NCBI RefSeq assembly: GCF_002028425.1
Contig: NZ_CP020042.1
Coordinates: forward strand, 6,485,560 to 6,549,559
Direction: 5' to 3'
Length of the DNA: 64,000 nucleotides
DNA from: Streptomyces katrae
Lineage (GTDB): Bacteria > Actinomycetota > Actinomycetes > Streptomycetales > Streptomycetaceae
The position numbers and the translations under genes are program-made. Of this stretch, positions 27,516 through 35,089 are shown piece by piece. Numbering within the stretch: the stretch's first letter is position 1; the number at the start of each line of letters is the position of its first letter. The notes below the pieces were generated by a model. The model did not search any database and was not told where the DNA came from. It saw nothing but the letters and a program-made list of their open reading frames with translations.

Positions 27516-28139
27516 TCAGGCGGCTTCGGCGAAGACGATGGTCCGGCAGACCTGGGCGAGGATCTCGACGCAGTCCTCCCACTCGGCGGTGTTCTCCGTG
27601 GCGATGGCGAAGTCCGCCATCGCCAGCCGGCCCGGGATGGGCACGAAGACGTGGAGCTGGCGCACGACGGTGGCGCCACCTCCCTCGCCCAGGAGGTTCA
27701 CCGGCCGCTCCACCTTCCTCTCCTCGGTGAGCAGCACCGCCGGCCCGGCTTCGAGGCGGACGACACCCACCTCGGCATCCGGGTAAAGGGCGCCCATGGT
27801 GCGAGCCAGACGGTGCACGGTCAGCTCGTTCGACAGCTCACTGGGGCGCGCGGTCACCGTCAGCGTCACGGACGACAGCCGCTTCTCCGGTTCCTCGCGC
27901 GTCGGCCCGGAGAGCAGGGTGCCCGCGTAGACGGCGCCCGCCGCGCTGAGCATCTCGTACATCGACTGCTGCGCCAGGACGGCGTGCGCGATTTCCGCCT
28001 CCGACGGCTGCGGGTCGACCATGTTCAGCCGGTCGATCAGCCGGTTCGTGTTCACCTCCGCGGATACCGCGAAGTCGATGTCCTGAAAGTCCTCCGGAAC
28101 TCCGAAGCTCAGCGGCAGATCGATCGTGGCGTCGGGCAC
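27516..28139 (-). CDS. Partner protein of the effector-like gene, LpqN/DcrB-like
   Basis: This 207-residue soluble protein has N-terminus VPDATIDLPLSFGVPEDF, a middle helical stretch (EIAHAVLAQQSMYEMLSAAG), and a C-terminal HVFVPIPGRLAMADFAIAT with WEDCVEILAQVCRTIVF. That ending resembles Mog1/PsbP-like proteins (LpqN, DcrB), which are often adaptors or chaperones. The GTG at 28139 has CTGGAG seven bases upstream. It is the first gene of a two-gene unit with the effector-like protein, 17 bp apart. Function unknown; a secretion chaperone or immunity role is possible. Confidence 0.65.
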   Translation of the reverse strand: MPDATIDLPLSFGVPEDFQDIDFAVSAEVNTNRLIDRLNMVDPQPSEAEIAHAVLAQQSMYEMLSAAGAVYAGTLLSGPTREEPEKRLSSVTLTVTARPSELSNELTVHRLARTMGALYPDAEVGVVRLEAGPAVLLTEERKVERPVNLLGEGGGATVVRQLHVFVPIPGRLAMADFAIATENTAEWEDCVEILAQVCRTIVFAEAA

Positions 28140-28308
28140 GGGCACACTCCAGGGAGACTGGGGGAAAGGGCAGGACGTGCAGGAGCCGTCACGGGCACGA
28201 TCACGGATCGTGCCCGGCTGCGCCATCCTCCGGAACTCTCCGAACACCCGACAAGACGGCCAATCAAGCCAAGGGTGACGAACGGCTCGTTTTGCGCGGC
28301 GGTGGGGG

Positions 28309-28338
28309 CCCGGCCCTCGGGGGGGTCGGAGGGCCGGG
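28309..28338 (-). terminator. Hairpin terminator
   Basis: A perfect 10-bp stem (28309-28318 with 28329-28338) and 10-base loop lie just after the LamG fragment stop on the reverse strand. It separates that gene from the effector-partner promoter. Confidence 0.6.
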
Positions 28339-28344
28339 TGGGTG

Positions 28345-28700
28345 TCAGGTGTCCATGCCGAAGTAGTGGCCGAAGTAGTCGATGATCTCGGCGCTGTGGG
28401 GCAGCAGTTCGGGCAACTGGGCGGCCAGGGTCTCGCGGGTGGCCGTGGCCAGGGCGGTGGCGCTCGTGGCGGCGGGGCGGACGTACGGTTCGAGGCGCCT
28501 GATCAGCTCGTAGATGACCCGGCCCCCTCCCGCCTCGGGGTTGACCCAGGCCTCCAGGGTCAGGTCGCCGCTCGGGGCGACCGCCTGCTGCTTGCCCGCG
28601 GGCAGCGTCAGGTACTGGTCCTTGCCGTCGAACAGGAAGGCCCGGCCGCCAGTCGCGGAGTCCGCCTCGCCCAGGGCATCAGATGGCTGGACCTCGCCGT
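28345..28700 (-). pseudogene. Truncated LamG-like domain protein
   Basis: The reverse frame begins without a convincing start near 28700. It reads TGGRAFLFDGKDQYLTLPAG then GDLTLEAWVNPEAGG, the first strands of a LamG/concanavalin-like domain, and changes abruptly to a helical tail (AAQLPELLPHSAEIIDYFGH). A LamG domain needs about 150 residues; only about 55 are present. This looks like an internal deletion of a much larger protein, of the kind that often accompanies polymorphic toxins in Streptomyces. Confidence 0.5.
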
Positions 28701-28769
28701 CCAAGGCGGCCGGCCACCGCCGCACGGGCCGGCCCCCGGGGGCCTGGCGCGACGCGGCGGCGGAGACCG

Positions 28770-29387
28770 TCAGACCCCTGCGGCGACCGCGGTCCCGAGC
28801 GCCAGGAGTACCAGCCCGGTGACCACGCGCAGCCCCCGCTGCACGGCCGGCCGGGTCATCAGGGCCCGGCCGCGGCTGACGCCCCAGGTGAACAGCAGGT
28901 ACCAGCAGGCGTTCACGAACGCCCATACGGCGCCCAGCAGTGCGATCGAGGCGAAGGCGGGCCCGTGCGCGGTGACGAACTGCGGCAGTACCGAGACCGC
29001 GAAGACACCTGCTTTCGGGTTGCCCAGGTTCGTCGCGAGACCCGTGCCGAAGGCGCCCCAGCTGCCTGTGCGCGGGCCGTCCCGTCCCGGTGGTGCCGGG
29101 CCGCCGCGCTGCGCCCGGAGCGTGTTGACCCCCAGGACGACGAGCACCAGGCCGCCGGCGATCCGTACGACGGTGTAGACGCCGGGGTTGGTCAGCAGCA
29201 GCGTGGACAGGCCCGCCGCCGCCGACAGGGACCAGACGAGCAGTCCCACCGCGTTGCCGACGATGGTCGCCCGCGCGGCGCCCAGCCCGCCCTCCAGGGT
29301 CTGCCGCATCATCATCGCCTGTCCGGCGCCCGGCAGCATCGCCAGGAGCCAGGTGGTCAGGACGAAGAGCGGCAGCTGCGTGGGCAT
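28770..29387 (-). CDS. LysE/RhtB-family amino acid exporter
   Basis: This 205-residue membrane exporter has six hydrophobic segments and the LysE signature near the N-terminus (LLAMLPGAGQAMMMRQTLEG, then GARATIVGNAVGLLVWSLSA in near-family form). GLATNLGNPKAGVFAVSVLP is the conserved mid-protein motif. The ATG at 29387 overlaps the stop of a 16-codon upstream ORF. The gene is divergent from a DmpG-like aldolase. The substrate may be an amino acid or lactone. Confidence 0.9.
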   Translation of the reverse strand: MPTQLPLFVLTTWLLAMLPGAGQAMMMRQTLEGGLGAARATIVGNAVGLLVWSLSAAAGLSTLLLTNPGVYTVVRIAGGLVLVVLGVNTLRAQRGGPAPPGRDGPRTGSWGAFGTGLATNLGNPKAGVFAVSVLPQFVTAHGPAFASIALLGAVWAFVNACWYLLFTWGVSRGRALMTRPAVQRGLRVVTGLVLLALGTAVAAGV

Positions 29388-29437
29388 TACGGCCGCCTGA
29401 CGCGGGCGGCGGCGGGTAATGCGTGGGTGTTGTCCAT
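29387..29437 (-). CDS. Sixteen-residue upstream ORF coupled to the exporter
   Basis: ATG 29437 opens MDNTHALPAAARVRRP and ends in TAA, which overlaps the exporter start as TAATG. A strong ribosome-binding site (AAGGAAGGAA) precedes the small ORF, whereas the exporter's own site is weaker. Translation of the exporter therefore probably depends on this mini-ORF. It may be a leader peptide or the true start of translation on this transcript. Confidence 0.5.
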   Translation of the reverse strand: MDNTHALPAAARVRRP

Positions 29438-29594
29438 GAGCGGTTCCTTCCTTCGGTGAAGTCCGGGACGTCGTCGGAGGCGTCACGCGGAGGCTACGCG
29501 GCGGTGATCGCAGGACCGTCGGAGTCCGCCTCGTGCGAGCGGCGGCCGCACTCCGCCTCGCGGTCCCGGCCGTTTCTCGACCGGGAATCCGTTG

Positions 29595-29649
29595 CCCGTG
29601 AAGGTCCCCTCTGCTTATCGGAGAGGGAATTTCCCGTGAAGGGACCTTC
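29595..29649. repeat. Nested direct and inverted repeats in a divergent promoter region
   Basis: CCCGTGAAGG occurs twice (29595-29604 and 29633-29642). GAAGGTCCC and GGGACCTTC form inverted arms (29600-29608, 29641-29649), with the palindrome GGGAATTTCCC between them. The cluster lies between the divergent LysE-type and aldolase genes and could be an operator. Confidence 0.5.
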
Positions 29650-29848
29650 TTCGCGGTGGTCACGATCGGCTCCGGCCGGGCCCGGTCCGCACGTATGCGC
29701 ACGTGAGCGGCGTGCGGTAGTCGATCCCGCACCGACGTGGAGACCATACAAGGATCGACGCCACTCACGGGGCGGCATCTTGGGCTTTCCCAGAAGCAGT
29801 GAAAGTGCCTCTTCCGTTGCCTCTCCCGCAGTTCGGCCCCGGGGTAGC

Positions 29849-29878
29849 TTGAAGACCCCTGAGCGACTTTCCTATGGG
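29849..29878 (+). promoter_or_regulatory. Promoter of the aldolase gene
   Basis: TTGAAG (29849-29854), an 18-bp spacer and TATGGG (29873-29878) form a vegetative-type promoter. The transcript would start at about 29885, leaving only AGGGAG as leader before ATG 29892. Confidence 0.5.
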
Positions 29879-29891
29879 TTAGGGAGTTCCC

Positions 29892-30923
29892 ATGACCGGC
29901 GTCTTGCAAGAAACCGTCGACCGTAATATTCCGGCTGCGGCCGAGATTCTTGACTGCACGCTCCGGGACGGCAGCTATTCCGTGGACTTCAGGTTCACGG
30001 AGGAGACCATCCGAGCCGTCCTGACCGGCCTGGAGAACGCGGGACTGGGGCTGATCGAAATGGGTCACGGCCTCGGTCTCAACGCCGGCGAGGCGCTTTC
30101 CCGCCCCAGCCTCGTCGGTGACGAACGCTGCTTCGCCGTCGCCGCCGAGACGCTGCGCCGGGCGGCCTGGGGGATGTTCTGCATTCCCGGTCTCGCCGAG
30201 CCGGACCACCTCGTGCGCGCCGCCGACGCCGGAATGGGATTCGTGCGCATCGGCGTGGACATCACCGACGTGTCCCCGGCCGGGCACTTCGTCGAGCTGG
30301 CGAAGGAACTGGGCCTGCGCACGTTCGTGAACCTGATGAAGACCAACGTCCTCGACGAGGACGGGGTCGTGGCGGCGGTCCGGCGCTGCGCCGGCTTCGG
30401 GGCCGACAGCGTCTACCTGGTCGACTCCGTCGGCGGATTCCTGCCGCACGAGGTCGAGGAACTGTTCCGCCGGGTCGGCGCCGAGGTGGCCGTTCCGCTC
30501 GGCTTCCACGGCCACGACAACCTCGGGCTCGCCAATGCCAACGCACTGGCCGCCGCGACGGGCGGGGCGCGGTACGTGGACGCCACGCTCGACGGCATCG
30601 GGCGCGGTGCGGGCAACACCGTGACCGAGGCCTTCGCCGCGATCCTGACCCGGCACCGGGCCGGCGCCGCCTACGACTACCGGGCGCTGGCCCAGCTGAG
30701 CGAGACGGTCGTGCGCCCGCTCCCGCGGCTGCACGACGACCGGACCTTCCAGGTGCTCGGCGGGCTGACGCAGACCCACTCCAGCTTCTTCCCGCTGATC
30801 ACGCGCTGCGCCGAGGCGGCCGACGTCGACGTCTTCGAGCTGATGACCGCCGTCGCGGAGGTGGAGCGCGTCCGTCCGACGGAGCAGCTGGTCAAGGAGC
30901 TGGCCGTCGCCCTGCGGCCCTGA
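29892..30923 (+). CDS. DmpG-like 4-hydroxy-2-oxovalerate aldolase family protein
   Basis: This 343-residue DRE-TIM metallolyase-fold enzyme has the proton-acceptor motif DCTLRDGSY near residue 21 and the metal-binding FHGHDN near 203. DATLDGIGRGAGNTVTEAF and a C-terminal helical domain match DmpG/MhpE. DmpG normally cleaves 4-hydroxy-2-oxovalerate to pyruvate and acetaldehyde and hands the aldehyde to DmpF. No DmpF gene is nearby, so the natural substrate may differ. An FAH-family gene and a regulator follow. AGGGAG precedes the ATG. Confidence 0.9.
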   Translation: MTGVLQETVDRNIPAAAEILDCTLRDGSYSVDFRFTEETIRAVLTGLENAGLGLIEMGHGLGLNAGEALSRPSLVGDERCFAVAAETLRRAAWGMFCIPGLAEPDHLVRAADAGMGFVRIGVDITDVSPAGHFVELAKELGLRTFVNLMKTNVLDEDGVVAAVRRCAGFGADSVYLVDSVGGFLPHEVEELFRRVGAEVAVPLGFHGHDNLGLANANALAAATGGARYVDATLDGIGRGAGNTVTEAFAAILTRHRAGAAYDYRALAQLSETVVRPLPRLHDDRTFQVLGGLTQTHSSFFPLITRCAEAADVDVFELMTAVAEVERVRPTEQLVKELAVALRP

Positions 30924-31383
30924 ACCCCCGGCGGGCCGGCCGCCGCGGGGCGGCGCTCCGGGGGCGGCTCGCCCGCCGCGCGTCCGCATGACATGCCTCA
31001 CACGAAATGTCCGCACCATCCCGCCGGAAGCGGAGGGTTCACGCCACCGTGGCGGTAAACGCCAGGACCGATACCGGGATCATGCGGCTATACGAGGCAT
31101 TCCCTTCCGACCGGGACGGTGGTACGAGGCACTTGCCTGCCGTCACAAGTGCCGATATGCCTCCAACCGGAACTCAACGCTTGATCGCACGAGGTTCCGT
31201 GGTTCAACCGACTCCAGTTAGGGTCGGGCCAGTCGGTACGCCGACTGATCCGCCGATATGTACCGATCCGGCTGACGGGGGCCAGGGGAATTCCCTACAG
31301 GGAATGGCTGCCGGCTGCGTACGGCACCGTCACTCCCCTCATGTGGCGGCGTGCGCGCGTATTCATATCTGGAGTAATTGAAG
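30924..31383. other. Intergenic region upstream of the HTH-STAND regulator
   Basis: This 460-bp region is less GC-rich than its surroundings. A perfect 18-bp element CAGTCGG-TACG-CCGACTG lies at 31230-31247, a possible operator. I see no gene. The ribosome-binding site CTGGAG lies at 31370-31375. Confidence 0.45.
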
Positions 31384-32673
31384 ATGATGAACTGGGCGAA
31401 TGTCGAGGACTTCGGAGTCCAGCTCCAGCGCTATCGGAAGCGAGCTCAGCTGAGCCAGAAGACCTTGGCCGACCTTTCCACGGTCAGCGTGCGGGCGGTG
31501 CGCAACCTGGAGCTCGGGCGGGTGGCCGCCCCGCGCCGGGAGACCGTACGGCTCCTCGCGGACGCGCTGGCGCTGACCACCGACGAACGGCTCTCCTTCG
31601 AACTCTCGGCGGGCGGCGAGGTCGACGAGGTGCTCTTCGAGGCCCTCGGCCTGCCGATCAGCGTCCTGGCCCGTCCCCTCGTCGGACGTGGCCGCGAACT
31701 CGATTCCCTCACCCGGCAGTTGCTGGACGACCAGCAGCGCATCACGGTCCTGTCCGGGTTCCCGGGCGTCGGCAAGACGCATCTGGCGGCCGCCGCGGCG
31801 GGTGCCGTCGAGGCGACGGGCTCCGCGGCGGTCCTCTGGGTCCGGCTACAGGAGGACTTCGACCGCGGCCCGCTGCAGGCCGCCATCGCCGACCTGCTCG
31901 TCGGCGAGGGCGCGGGCGTCAGCAGGCTCGCCCGGCAGATCGGCGACCGCGCCTCGCTGCTCGTCCTCGACGGCAACGACCACGGCCTGGTCCGTCGCGA
32001 GACCGTGTGGACCCTCATCCGCGAGTGCCCGCGCCTGAGCGTCCTGGAGACCGCCCGCGTCCCCCACGGCGTCTCGGACCACCACAGGTTCCTGGTGTCC
32101 CCCCTCGCCACCCGGCGCGCGGAGCCGCCGCAGGTCCCTCCCGCGCACGCGCCGGCCCTGGACTTCCTCCTGCGGCGCCTGGCCGACCTGCGGCCCGGCT
32201 TCCAGGCCGGCGAAGGCGAGCTGCGCAAGCTCGCGGAGATCTGCGCCCGGCTGGACGGCCTGCCCAGCGCCCTCGAGTCCGCCGCCTCCTGGGCCACCGT
32301 GATATCCACCGACGAACTGCTGACCATGGCCCGGGAGGAGCCGGAGGCCCTGGCCAGCCACCCCGCGATGCGGACCGACCCCGTGGCTGCGGCACAGGAC
32401 GTACTCGCCCAGCAGACCCCCGTCATCCAGGACCTGGCCCTGCGGCTCGCAGGCCGGTCCGAAGGCTGGACCGTCGACCAGGTCGTCCGGCGGTCCGGGC
32501 TGCCCAGGGCGCAGGCGGCCCTCGCCCTCCAGTCACTTCTGCACGCCGGCCTGATCGCCGAGGTCCCCTCGAAGCCGGGCGGTCCCGTCCGCTTCACCCT
32601 CCTCAATCTCGTCCGGGCCGCGACGCGGGGCCGCTCCCCGCTCGCCCCCAGGCTCGCGCTGCGCGCGAGCTGA
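31384..32673 (+). CDS. XRE-type HTH regulator with STAND/NB-ARC-like NTPase domain
   Basis: This 429-residue regulator has an N-terminal XRE helix-turn-helix (residues 10-65, RKRAQLSQKTLADLSTVSVR then AVRNLELGR). A P-loop NTPase follows, with Walker A GFPGVGKTH and Walker B SLLVLDGNDH, then a helical region (PLATRR, LPSALESAASWA) like AfsR-type NTPases. No tetratricopeptide tail is present. Such proteins act as ligand- or nucleotide-gated switches for nearby clusters. ATG 31384 is eight bases after CTGGAG. Targets are probably the adjacent aldolase and FAH genes. Confidence 0.85.
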   Translation: MMNWANVEDFGVQLQRYRKRAQLSQKTLADLSTVSVRAVRNLELGRVAAPRRETVRLLADALALTTDERLSFELSAGGEVDEVLFEALGLPISVLARPLVGRGRELDSLTRQLLDDQQRITVLSGFPGVGKTHLAAAAAGAVEATGSAAVLWVRLQEDFDRGPLQAAIADLLVGEGAGVSRLARQIGDRASLLVLDGNDHGLVRRETVWTLIRECPRLSVLETARVPHGVSDHHRFLVSPLATRRAEPPQVPPAHAPALDFLLRRLADLRPGFQAGEGELRKLAEICARLDGLPSALESAASWATVISTDELLTMAREEPEALASHPAMRTDPVAAAQDVLAQQTPVIQDLALRLAGRSEGWTVDQVVRRSGLPRAQAALALQSLLHAGLIAEVPSKPGGPVRFTLLNLVRAATRGRSPLAPRLALRAS

Positions 32674-32711
32674 CCCACCTTTCGCCATCTGTTCCTGGAA
32701 ACGGAGTACCC

Positions 32712-33569
32712 ATGCGCCTTTGCACCCTGACCGTGGACGGCCGGGAGGACGTCGGCATCGCGGTCGACGGCGGGATCGTCCGGCTCAGCGTCCTCGCCGA
32801 GCTGACCGGGACCGCGCTCGGTCCGACCCTCTTCGACATCGTCGTCGGCGACCAGCTGGGCAGCATCCGGGAGGCCCTGGCCGACCCGCAGGCCAGGGCC
32901 AAGGCCGTCCACTCCGCCGAGGTGGCCTTCGGGCCGATCTACCGCCACCCGCCCAAGCTGTGGGGAGTCGGGCTGAACTTCCGGGGGCACGCCGCCGACC
33001 TCGACGTCGAGCAGCCCGTCGGCACCCCCGGCTCGTACCTGCGTCCGAGCAGCTGCGTCATCGGCGACGGCGACGAGATCGTCCTGCCGGCCCAGTCGGA
33101 CCGCGTCACGGCGGAGGCCGAACTCGGCGTGGTGATCGGCCGGACCTGCCGGGACGTCGCGCCGCAGGACGCGGCCTCCGTCATCTTCGGCTACACGACC
33201 ATCCTGGACATGACCGCCGAGGACGCGATCCGGGTCAACCCGCGCTACATCCCGTGGTCCAAGGCGTTCGACACGTTCTGCAGCCTCGGCCCGTGGATCG
33301 TGACCCCGGACGAGGTCGCGGACCTCTCCTCGATCCGCATCTCCACGGTGGTCAACGGCGATACCATCGCCACCAACCAGGTCTCCGCCATGATGCGCGA
33401 CCCGTACTGGCAGGTCGCCCACTTCTCGGGCGGCATGACCCTCGACGCCGGATCCGTCCTCTCCACGGGTACGCCCGGGGCCGGGGTCATCCAGGACGGT
33501 GACGTCGTCGAGGCCGTGGTCGAGGGGATCGGCACCCTCCGCAACACCGTGCGCCGCGCCGCGCGCTAG
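32712..33569 (+). CDS. Fumarylacetoacetate hydrolase-family protein
   Basis: This 285-residue FAH-fold enzyme has the YRHPPKLWGVGLNFRGHAAD motif, VTAEAELGVVIGRTCRDV with metal-binding glutamates, the conserved GYTTILDMTAED, KAFDTFCSLGPWIV, and C-terminal LSTGTPGAGVIQDGDVVE. Members hydrolyse or hydrate dioxo acids in aromatic and sugar-acid breakdown. Next to a DmpG-like aldolase it could form a meta-cleavage-type lower pathway, but specificity cannot be read. The start is 38 bp after the regulator stop, suggesting co-transcription. Confidence 0.92.
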   Translation: MRLCTLTVDGREDVGIAVDGGIVRLSVLAELTGTALGPTLFDIVVGDQLGSIREALADPQARAKAVHSAEVAFGPIYRHPPKLWGVGLNFRGHAADLDVEQPVGTPGSYLRPSSCVIGDGDEIVLPAQSDRVTAEAELGVVIGRTCRDVAPQDAASVIFGYTTILDMTAEDAIRVNPRYIPWSKAFDTFCSLGPWIVTPDEVADLSSIRISTVVNGDTIATNQVSAMMRDPYWQVAHFSGGMTLDAGSVLSTGTPGAGVIQDGDVVEAVVEGIGTLRNTVRRAAR

Positions 33570-33582
33570 GGGGCGCACCCCC

Positions 33583-33609
33583 GAGGGCCGGCCACCCCGG
33601 CCGGCCCTC
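33583..33609 (+). terminator. Intrinsic terminator
   Basis: A perfect 11-bp GC stem (33583-33593 with 33599-33609) and a 5-base loop follow the FAH gene by 14 bases. Confidence 0.75.
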
Positions 33610-33784
33610 CGCCGCGGTCCCCGGTGTCCGGCCCCGGCAGTACCGCCCGTATCTACAGGCACGGCCGCTCCGATAACATGTTCGGCCTAACAATGATCAC
33701 GTCGAAACATGAACATCGGCCGAAAAATTGATATCTGCGGTAACGCGAGTGTTCTCCGGAAAAGACGGCGGAACGGAGCCTCCC

Positions 33785-35089
33785 GTGTGGCGTCGGCCCC
33801 GGGTGGTGCTGTGGGCTGCCGCGAGCCTGATCGGCCTGGGGTTCCTCGTCGCCCTGGAGATCGCCTCGCGCCATTACGGCTCCCCGGGGCCGATCACCGC
33901 CCAGGCACGCGAGGTGATCTTCCCGCCCCGGTCGGGGACGGTGCTGTACGCCGCCATGACCCTGATGCTCGTGGTGCTCACCTGGCGGCAGCGGTTCATC
34001 GCCGTCGGCGCCGCGGTCGGCATCGACCTGGTCTTCTGGCTCGTGCGCTGGGCGGTGGGCGCCCCGACGATGTTCGGCAACGGCGCCCTGATCGTGACCC
34101 TGGCCTGCGCCGTCATCGCCGTCACCCGCCGCTCCGGCCGGGAGCGCACCCTGCTGCTGAAGGGCGTCGGACTGGCCCTGCTGCTCGTGACCGGCCGCAA
34201 GACCGGCTACACCTGGCTGGACATCACCGCGCAGACCCGCCCGATGGTGCTCGACCAGTACGTGGCGACCGCCGACCACGCGCTCGGCAACCCCTCATGG
34301 GTGGCCGGCCGCATCGTGCAGGCCACCGGCGCCGTCGGCGCCCACGTCCTGGACTGGGTGTACATCCAGCTGGCGGTCGGCGCGGTCCTCGTCGCCCTCT
34401 ACCAGCTGCGCAACGTGGCGTCCGAGCGCCGCTTCCCCAAGCACCACCTGGTGCGCACCTTCCTGGTCGTCGGGCTGCTCGGACCGGGCATCTACATGAT
34501 CTTCCCGGTGGTCGGCCCGGTCCTCGCCTACGGCGCCGACGGCGGCCAGTGGGCCCTGGCCGACCTCTGGCCGAACACGCCGCCGCCGCTCGGCACCCCG
34601 CAGGCGATGCTCTTCGACGGATTCACCCCGCGCAACTGCATGCCGAGCCTGCACACGGCGTGGGCCACCGCGATCTTCATCCATTCGCGGAAGGGCCCGC
34701 GGGCCCTGCGGTTCCTCGGTTCCTTCTGGCTGGTCGCCACCCTCGGCGCCACGCTGGGATTCGGCTACCACTACGGCGCGGACATCCTCGCCGGCGTGGT
34801 GTTCACGGTCACGATCGAAGCCGCGCTGCGCGCCGTCGACCGGGGCCGGGACCGGCGGGGGCTCCTGCTGGCCGGGTACGGAACGGCCGTGTTCACCGCG
34901 CTGCTGCTCTCCTACCGCTACCTGTCGCAGGAGCTGGCCGCGCTGCCGTGGCTGTGCGGGCCGCTGCTCGTCCTGGCGGCGGCCTCGGTGGTCTACGGCT
35001 ACCTGCGGACCACGAGGCTGTGGGACCGCGAGGCCCCGCAGGCGGCCGTGCCGCAGCCCCGGCGCGAGCCTCAGCCCGAGCTGGTCTGA
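33785..35089 (+). CDS. PAP2-superfamily membrane phosphatase/transferase
   Basis: This 434-residue polytopic membrane protein has a type 2 phosphatidic acid phosphatase-like active site: NCMPSLHTAWATAIF carries the central His, and GFGYHYGADILAGV carries the last His/Asp pair. The layout resembles inositol phosphorylceramide synthase-like proteins of actinobacteria. I chose GTG 33785 because CGGAG lies six bases upstream; TTG 33728 would add 19 residues without a good ribosome-binding site. The 3' end overlaps the convergent sigma gene by 19 bp. Lipid substrate unknown. Confidence 0.85.
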   Translation: MWRRPRVVLWAAASLIGLGFLVALEIASRHYGSPGPITAQAREVIFPPRSGTVLYAAMTLMLVVLTWRQRFIAVGAAVGIDLVFWLVRWAVGAPTMFGNGALIVTLACAVIAVTRRSGRERTLLLKGVGLALLLVTGRKTGYTWLDITAQTRPMVLDQYVATADHALGNPSWVAGRIVQATGAVGAHVLDWVYIQLAVGAVLVALYQLRNVASERRFPKHHLVRTFLVVGLLGPGIYMIFPVVGPVLAYGADGGQWALADLWPNTPPPLGTPQAMLFDGFTPRNCMPSLHTAWATAIFIHSRKGPRALRFLGSFWLVATLGATLGFGYHYGADILAGVVFTVTIEAALRAVDRGRDRRGLLLAGYGTAVFTALLLSYRYLSQELAALPWLCGPLLVLAAASVVYGYLRTTRLWDREAPQAAVPQPRREPQPELV

